Below are positions 6,309-9,457 of a stretch of 9,457 nucleotides of DNA, one piece after another. The stretch is from Candidatus Woesearchaeota archaeon. Its GTDB lineage: Archaea; Nanobdellota; Nanobdellia; Woesearchaeales; UBA12501. Both the position numbers and the translations under genes were made by a program. How positions within the stretch are numbered: the first letter of the stretch is position 1; every line of letters begins with the position of its first letter. The DNA is taken from positions 1 to 9,457 of the forward strand of contig JACQMX010000056.1 in the NCBI GenBank assembly GCA_016203375.1. Reading direction: 5' to 3'. The notes under the pieces are model-generated. The model was given only the letters and a program-made list of their open reading frames with translations, made no database searches and was not told the origin of the DNA.

Positions 6309-8230
6309 CCTATTGGAGCTCCCCGTGTTTGTTGATTATATTGTGTTATCATGCTTTGGATGTTTTCCTTAAACTGCGGCCAATTAAACATCGGGCCAGG
6401 ATCAGTATGTCCTTTTCCTCTCCGCATGGAGTTATCAAGATGACGAATGAGGCCATTTGGAGAGATATCATGCCGTATCATGCTCTCTGCAGTCAATTTC
6501 AATAACGCTTTCATCTGCTCATCAGAGAATCTCTCATACTTTCTGCTGGAGTATCCCTGTCCATAGAAGGTGACATCTGGATTTTGTGGATCTAGCTGCG
6601 GCGGAGATTGGCAATCATCTGGCGTGCATGTGCCATCTATTATTCTCCTTCCGCTGCAGATCTGCTCACATTTCCATTCGGCATTGGAAACTTCAATGCC
6701 TATAGAGCGGGAGTTAATGCCCTCAGTATGCCCGACAACCACATTTTCAGGAACGATGTATAACAATTTTCCATCTCGATTCAGGATCCATTGGGAAGCT
6801 ACTTGCCGCCTGAGTGGGTCGGGATCTGTCAAAAGCTTTTCGAAATGCGCTCTTGTTCCTCGATAATCCCCTCCTTCAGTAGTATGGATTACAATTATTT
6901 CCATACTATTTTCCCCTACGCCTTTGCCTGGAATGAAGTCTTGTTCGCAGATTGCAGGATCGCATACCGTACTTGGGTTGAGCACTACTTCTCCATACGG
7001 CGGGATATTTACGATAACACCATCCTGTTTATTGTAATGCACTTCTTGATACGAGAAGAGTTCCATTTGCTGTGGTGGTGCAGCAAATTCGCCATAATAC
7101 ATGCGCAATCCGTCATAGATAGCGCGCGCCAGCTCTGCTTTTTTTGCCGTTATCTGAGAGAGAGCAGTAGAATCACCTATCTGTATCATGACGGAAGGGA
7201 TTTCCTGCCTCAAAATCATTTTTGGGCTGTCTTCAGGCAAGGATGCGATATCAACCGGCAGGACGCGCATTGTCTCAAATAGCGGCACACCGACGAGTTT
7301 ATTGCTTATCATGCAGCCGAGCTTGCTGCTTTTCGAAGAATCGATGGGAATAAGCGCAATAACACTATTGTCATTTTCCTCATTCTTATCTCCAGGATCC
7401 TCTCCAAGAACCAAGCTTACGATAAGGTCTGGTTGTAATTGTTGAAGCTGATCAAGTTTTTCTTTCAGAGAAAGCTGCGGCAGTACACGGCAGGAGGGGC
7501 ATAAGGCTTTGATCATATCGGCGATATTATTCGTGACTGGCTGATCGCCTGGATCAATGATGATAGTTTTCTGGGAAAGCGTTCCTGCGGTGTCCACAAC
7601 AGGGCAAAAAGCCACTTGCATAGCCATCGGATCTGCGATAAACCCAATGTCCTGATTAACTCGCGTTATAGCAACAAATGGCGGATTTGTTAATGATCCC
7701 GTTATTTGCAATTGCGATGGAGAAAAATATGCAGAAGCAGTTGAACCTTGCACGGTCTTGCTGTCAATCTTTTTCAGATCGCCAACAGTGACGATACCAT
7801 TTGCAATATCGAAATAGTATTGAGAGGTTTCTAGTGGTGTCAAGCCGAGCACGAGCCAAGACTGTCCGAGGTAATACCCTAATGCATAGCTGCCGATGGT
7901 GCCAGCTGCAGTCCCTAAGGCGGGTACAGCATAGCTAACAATCTTGCTTCCTACTGTAACAGCCACCCCTAGCTGCCCACTTCCAGACAGTTTTGCCCTG
8001 TCCCGAATGCTTTGCGGCACATATGCATAAAGAAGATTTCCCGTTACTGCTTGAGCAGCATCGATAGTTAAGGCAATATCTGAAGCGAGATAGTGCTTTT
8101 CCCATTCTAAATTTTTTCCTGAAGCTATGGCATGATTGTAGAAAGTGAGCATTACTGCTACTGCCATGACTACCTCTATGATGTCATAGAGGGGAAGCTC
8201 AATAGCACCTCTCTTTCCCTTTAAAACCAT
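6305..8230 (-). CDS. Pilin-like leader fused to an inactive Amidase_3-like domain and an active-looking Amidase_2 (AmpD-like) domain
   Basis: A 641-residue fusion. It starts with KGKRG (4-8), AIELPLYD and a membrane helix (about 13-33), then a pilin-like helix with 'ASDIALTIDAA' (49-59). A second hydrophobic stretch follows at about 97-131. Residues 221-380 resemble Amidase_3 in order: IIIDPGD (223-229), DLIVSLVLG (268-276), PSVMIQIGD (345-353) and a final helix. The zinc His of IDPGH is D229, the SIH His is V274 and the catalytic Glu is Q350, so it should be inactive. Residues about 443-630 are Amidase_2: H449 (VIHTTEG), the VGHTEG...SIGIE block with E513, H597 (RHLDN) and D610 (TDPGP) correspond to the AmpD zinc ligands and catalytic Glu. 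Such enzymes cut the MurNAc-L-Ala bond of peptidoglycan. A Cys-rich insert (521-540) follows SIGIE. Amidase_2 is firm; Amidase_3 is by motif order. Confidence 0.5.
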   Translation of the reverse strand: MVLKGKRGAIELPLYDIIEVVMAVAVMLTFYNHAIASGKNLEWEKHYLASDIALTIDAAQAVTGNLLYAYVPQSIRDRAKLSGSGQLGVAVTVGSKIVSYAVPALGTAAGTIGSYALGYYLGQSWLVLGLTPLETSQYYFDIANGIVTVGDLKKIDSKTVQGSTASAYFSPSQLQITGSLTNPPFVAITRVNQDIGFIADPMAMQVAFCPVVDTAGTLSQKTIIIDPGDQPVTNNIADMIKALCPSCRVLPQLSLKEKLDQLQQLQPDLIVSLVLGEDPGDKNEENDNSVIALIPIDSSKSSKLGCMISNKLVGVPLFETMRVLPVDIASLPEDSPKMILRQEIPSVMIQIGDSTALSQITAKKAELARAIYDGLRMYYGEFAAPPQQMELFSYQEVHYNKQDGVIVNIPPYGEVVLNPSTVCDPAICEQDFIPGKGVGENSMEIIVIHTTEGGDYRGTRAHFEKLLTDPDPLRRQVASQWILNRDGKLLYIVPENVVVGHTEGINSRSIGIEVSNAEWKCEQICSGRRIIDGTCTPDDCQSPPQLDPQNPDVTFYGQGYSSRKYERFSDEQMKALLKLTAESMIRHDISPNGLIRHLDNSMRRGKGHTDPGPMFNWPQFKENIQSMITQYNQQTRGAPIG

Positions 8231-8255
8231 CGTCGAGGATTTATAAAGAATTGGT

Positions 8256-8265
8256 GTTTATATGG
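8256..8265 (-). promoter_or_regulatory. Possible internal promoter (TATA box) before the amidase fusion
   Basis: The minus strand reads CCATATAAAC centred about 30 bases before ATG 8230, the right place for a near-leaderless start. It lies in the 44-base gap, the widest inside the operon, and the amidase start has no Shine-Dalgarno sequence (CTCGACG precedes it), unlike several neighbours. A second AT-rich box, CTTTATAAAT near 8239-8248, is too close to the start to serve it. The amidase may thus also be transcribed on its own. This is a suggestion from position only. Confidence 0.5.
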
Positions 8266-8274
8266 TTTGCGGTG

Positions 8275-8961
8275 TTATGGCGCAGCCTTTGCCTCAGGAA
8301 CAGCGCATGACTGAGTTTGCTCATCAGGATTTACACAGACAGCAACTGCATCCTCTTTTCGTTCAAGATAGAGTGTAAATTGCCCTCTAATTATTTCAGG
8401 GGTCGCGCTTTCTTCGAATGGCACATGAAGGGCGCGCATAGGCCCCCGGTAGATGAAAAAGCCATTGCTGCTCTTCTCATCTTCTGCATTGGTCAAAAGG
8501 TCCATATACACAGTTGGAGAAAAATCGATATTTCCAAAGGTCTTTTCCGTGATGCAATCTAATCTGTCGCAGGCGAATAGTTCATTGAGCTCTTCTCGTT
8601 CTCCAGGCTTGTCACAGAAACAGATGCAGCTGTCCACGCCGCAACTCGTCGGTTTTTTTATATCAAGGAGTTTTCTTTGTTCGCCGGCATACTTGCCATG
8701 GACTTCAAGATTTTTATTTCCTCTTGAAAATCCTATAATCGCCGTTTTTGTATTGAGCTGCGCCGCTATCACATTCCGTGAGCCTGTGGTCTTTGTCTGC
8801 AAGTCTTGTAGTTGTTGGATGATTTTATTGAAGGTTTCTTCCGACGCAGTTGTTTTCCTGAAGATAGTGCTGCAAATGCTAAAAGTCACTCCGATGACGA
8901 TCAGCATGAGAACTATGGAAATAATTGTTCCTAGTGTCCCTTTCTTTGCTATCGATTTCAT
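8275..8961 (-). CDS. Pilin-like protein with CICFC cysteine cluster
   Basis: A 228-residue protein with a leader AKKG at 5-8, followed by a hydrophobic helix (about 10-34), the layout of an archaeal pilin precursor. A helical, possibly coiled-coil stretch follows (39-58). The outer domain has a dense cysteine cluster, C107, C112, C114, C116 (CGVDSCICFC), then C131, C136 and a late pair C209 and C219: eight in all, suggesting disulfides or possibly metal binding. No enzyme motif is visible. I start it at ATG 8961, which overlaps the previous stop (ATGA) and gives the leader a normal length. The open frame runs on to 9081 but that extension would overlap the upstream gene by 124 bases and reads as Thr/Asn-rich out-of-frame sequence. 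The role is unknown; neighbouring genes suggest a part of the surface complex. Confidence 0.5.
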   Translation of the reverse strand: MKSIAKKGTLGTIISIVLMLIVIGVTFSICSTIFRKTTASEETFNKIIQQLQDLQTKTTGSRNVIAAQLNTKTAIIGFSRGNKNLEVHGKYAGEQRKLLDIKKPTSCGVDSCICFCDKPGEREELNELFACDRLDCITEKTFGNIDFSPTVYMDLLTNAEDEKSSNGFFIYRGPMRALHVPFEESATPEIIRGQFTLYLERKEDAVAVCVNPDEQTQSCAVPEAKAAP

Positions 8962-9335
8962 CCTGCTGGTGTTGGCGTTGGTGTTCCTGCAACTACACCC
9001 TGTGGTGGTGCTGCAGCCGGCCTTGGATTGCATTGCGGTCCAGTAAAGTCGCATGGTGTTAAACCTTGTTGTGATGTGCATCCGCGATAATCGCCGAATT
9101 GTTCTACATGTGCACCGCGAGGATTGCAGACCGCAGCGCAGCAGACATCCTGAAAGTTTTGTATTTTATCCTGATCTGCATCGTCAAACTGGCCAAAGCC
9201 TGTTTTTTCCAGAGCGCCGCCGCCTCGCTCAAGGGTAAATGTCTTAATAAAGAAGTACCCTACAATGATTAGTAAAACTGCTAATGCAGCTTTCACAATT
9301 AAACTCCACTGGCCTTGAGCCTTTTTCATCTTCAT
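8958..9335 (-). CDS. Small pilin-like protein with a TSP3-like calcium motif
   Basis: A 125-residue protein: a short Lys-rich leader ending KKAQG (4-8), a hydrophobic helix (about 11-31), then a small Cys-rich outer part. At 52-65 the pattern D-x-D-x-D-x-I-x4-D-x-C is that of a single thrombospondin type 3-like calcium loop, with acidic ligands D52, D54, D56 and D63. Six cysteines follow (65, 66, 70, 86, 95, 102). The tail (105-125) is rich in Pro, Ala and Thr, probably a flexible, glycosylated end. ATG 9335 lies 4 bases after a strong GGGGTGA site that overlaps the stop of the gene before; ATG 9329 is a weaker alternative. Its own TGA overlaps the next ATG. The calcium loop is a motif match only; one copy may not be functional. 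Confidence 0.5.
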   Translation of the reverse strand: MKMKKAQGQWSLIVKAALAVLLIIVGYFFIKTFTLERGGGALEKTGFGQFDDADQDKIQNFQDVCCAAVCNPRGAHVEQFGDYRGCTSQQGLTPCDFTGPQCNPRPAAAPPQGVVAGTPTPTPAG

Positions 9336-9339
9336 AATT

Positions 9340-9346
9340 TCACCCC
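9340..9346 (-). promoter_or_regulatory. Shine-Dalgarno site of the TSP3-like pilin gene
   Basis: GGGGTGA on the minus strand, 4 bases before ATG 9335, includes the TGA stop of the upstream gene. It supports ATG 9335 and coupled translation of the two genes. Confidence 0.5.
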
Positions 9347-9457
9347 GATTGTGCTACTTGCGCTCCTTCCATCGGCTTGCATTGTGGAAGGAGTGCAGCT
9401 ACTTTAAAAAATTCTTGTGAATTATCTTCAGTAACATCAGCATTGCATTTGTTATCA
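9340..9457 (-). CDS. C-terminal end of an unknown gene, start beyond window
   Basis: The only frame open through this edge segment encodes 38 residues, ending KPMEGAQVAQSG and a TGA at 9340-9342. Two cysteines (visible residues 4 and 26) resemble the paired cysteines of the other outer proteins here, and the stop overlaps the ribosome site of the next gene, so it is most likely another member of the same operon. Too little is visible to name a family or to say whether it has a membrane helix. Confidence 0.5.
   Translation of the reverse strand, partial: DNKCNADVTEDNSQEFFKVAALLPQCKPMEGAQVAQSG

Noticed and set aside
8962..9081. Longer reading frame extending the CICFC pilin-like protein upstream to 9081
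   Set aside because: It would overlap the upstream gene by 124 bases and adds Thr/Asn/Cys-rich sequence before the KKG leader; ATG 8961 with the ATGA overlap explains the start better.
1..9457. tRNA, rRNA, CRISPR array, insertion sequence or attachment site
   Set aside because: None seen by reading both strands; the window is almost wholly filled by ten minus-strand genes.

Overview
This window looks like a stretch of a DPANN-type archaeal chromosome (Woesearchaeota/Pacearchaeota-like; the exact lineage is not decidable from sequence alone). Three observations point that way. At the left end lies a replication protein A (RPA) with tandem OB folds and a C-x2-C/C-x2-H zinc knuckle. It starts with GTG just downstream of a strong archaeal TATA box. 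Most other proteins carry short archaeal pilin-type (class III-like) leaders, with a KKG or KRG motif directly before a hydrophobic helix. All genes are on the minus strand, so transcription runs from right to left.

In transcription order the layout is as follows. First comes the 3' end of an unknown gene (9340-9457). Next are two small pilin-like Cys-containing proteins (8958-9335 and 8275-8961), then a 641-residue pilin-like/amidase fusion (6305-8230). A Cys-repeat type I membrane protein (5307-6308) and two more pilin-like proteins (4748-5290 and 4067-4729) follow. Then come a membrane-anchored M15 (VanX/VanY-like) DD-peptidase (2652-4070), another pilin-like protein (2243-2638), and a signal-anchored surface protein (1238-2239). 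A separate promoter then drives RPA, which runs off the left edge. Nine genes are packed with gaps of 3 to 44 bases or with ATGA stop/start overlaps, so they form one translationally coupled operon that begins outside the window.

Nearly everything in the operon is predicted to face outward: single membrane helices, paired cysteines suggesting disulfides, and Pro/Thr/Ser tails. Two members carry enzymes whose known substrates are bacterial peptidoglycan. One is an Amidase_2 (AmpD-like) domain with its zinc and catalytic residues present. The other is an M15 D-Ala-D-Ala peptidase domain with its full H/D/E/H set. In the amidase protein a second, Amidase_3-like domain precedes the active one but has lost its recognisable catalytic residues. 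Archaea do not make murein, so the most interesting reading is an archaeal surface or pilus-like complex that engages and cuts bacterial cell walls, for attachment, predation, competition or nutrient scavenging. The enzyme families are well supported; the shared function of the operon is inference.

No RNA genes, CRISPR arrays, insertion sequences or other mobile elements were seen. No intergenic stretch exceeds about 75 bases.
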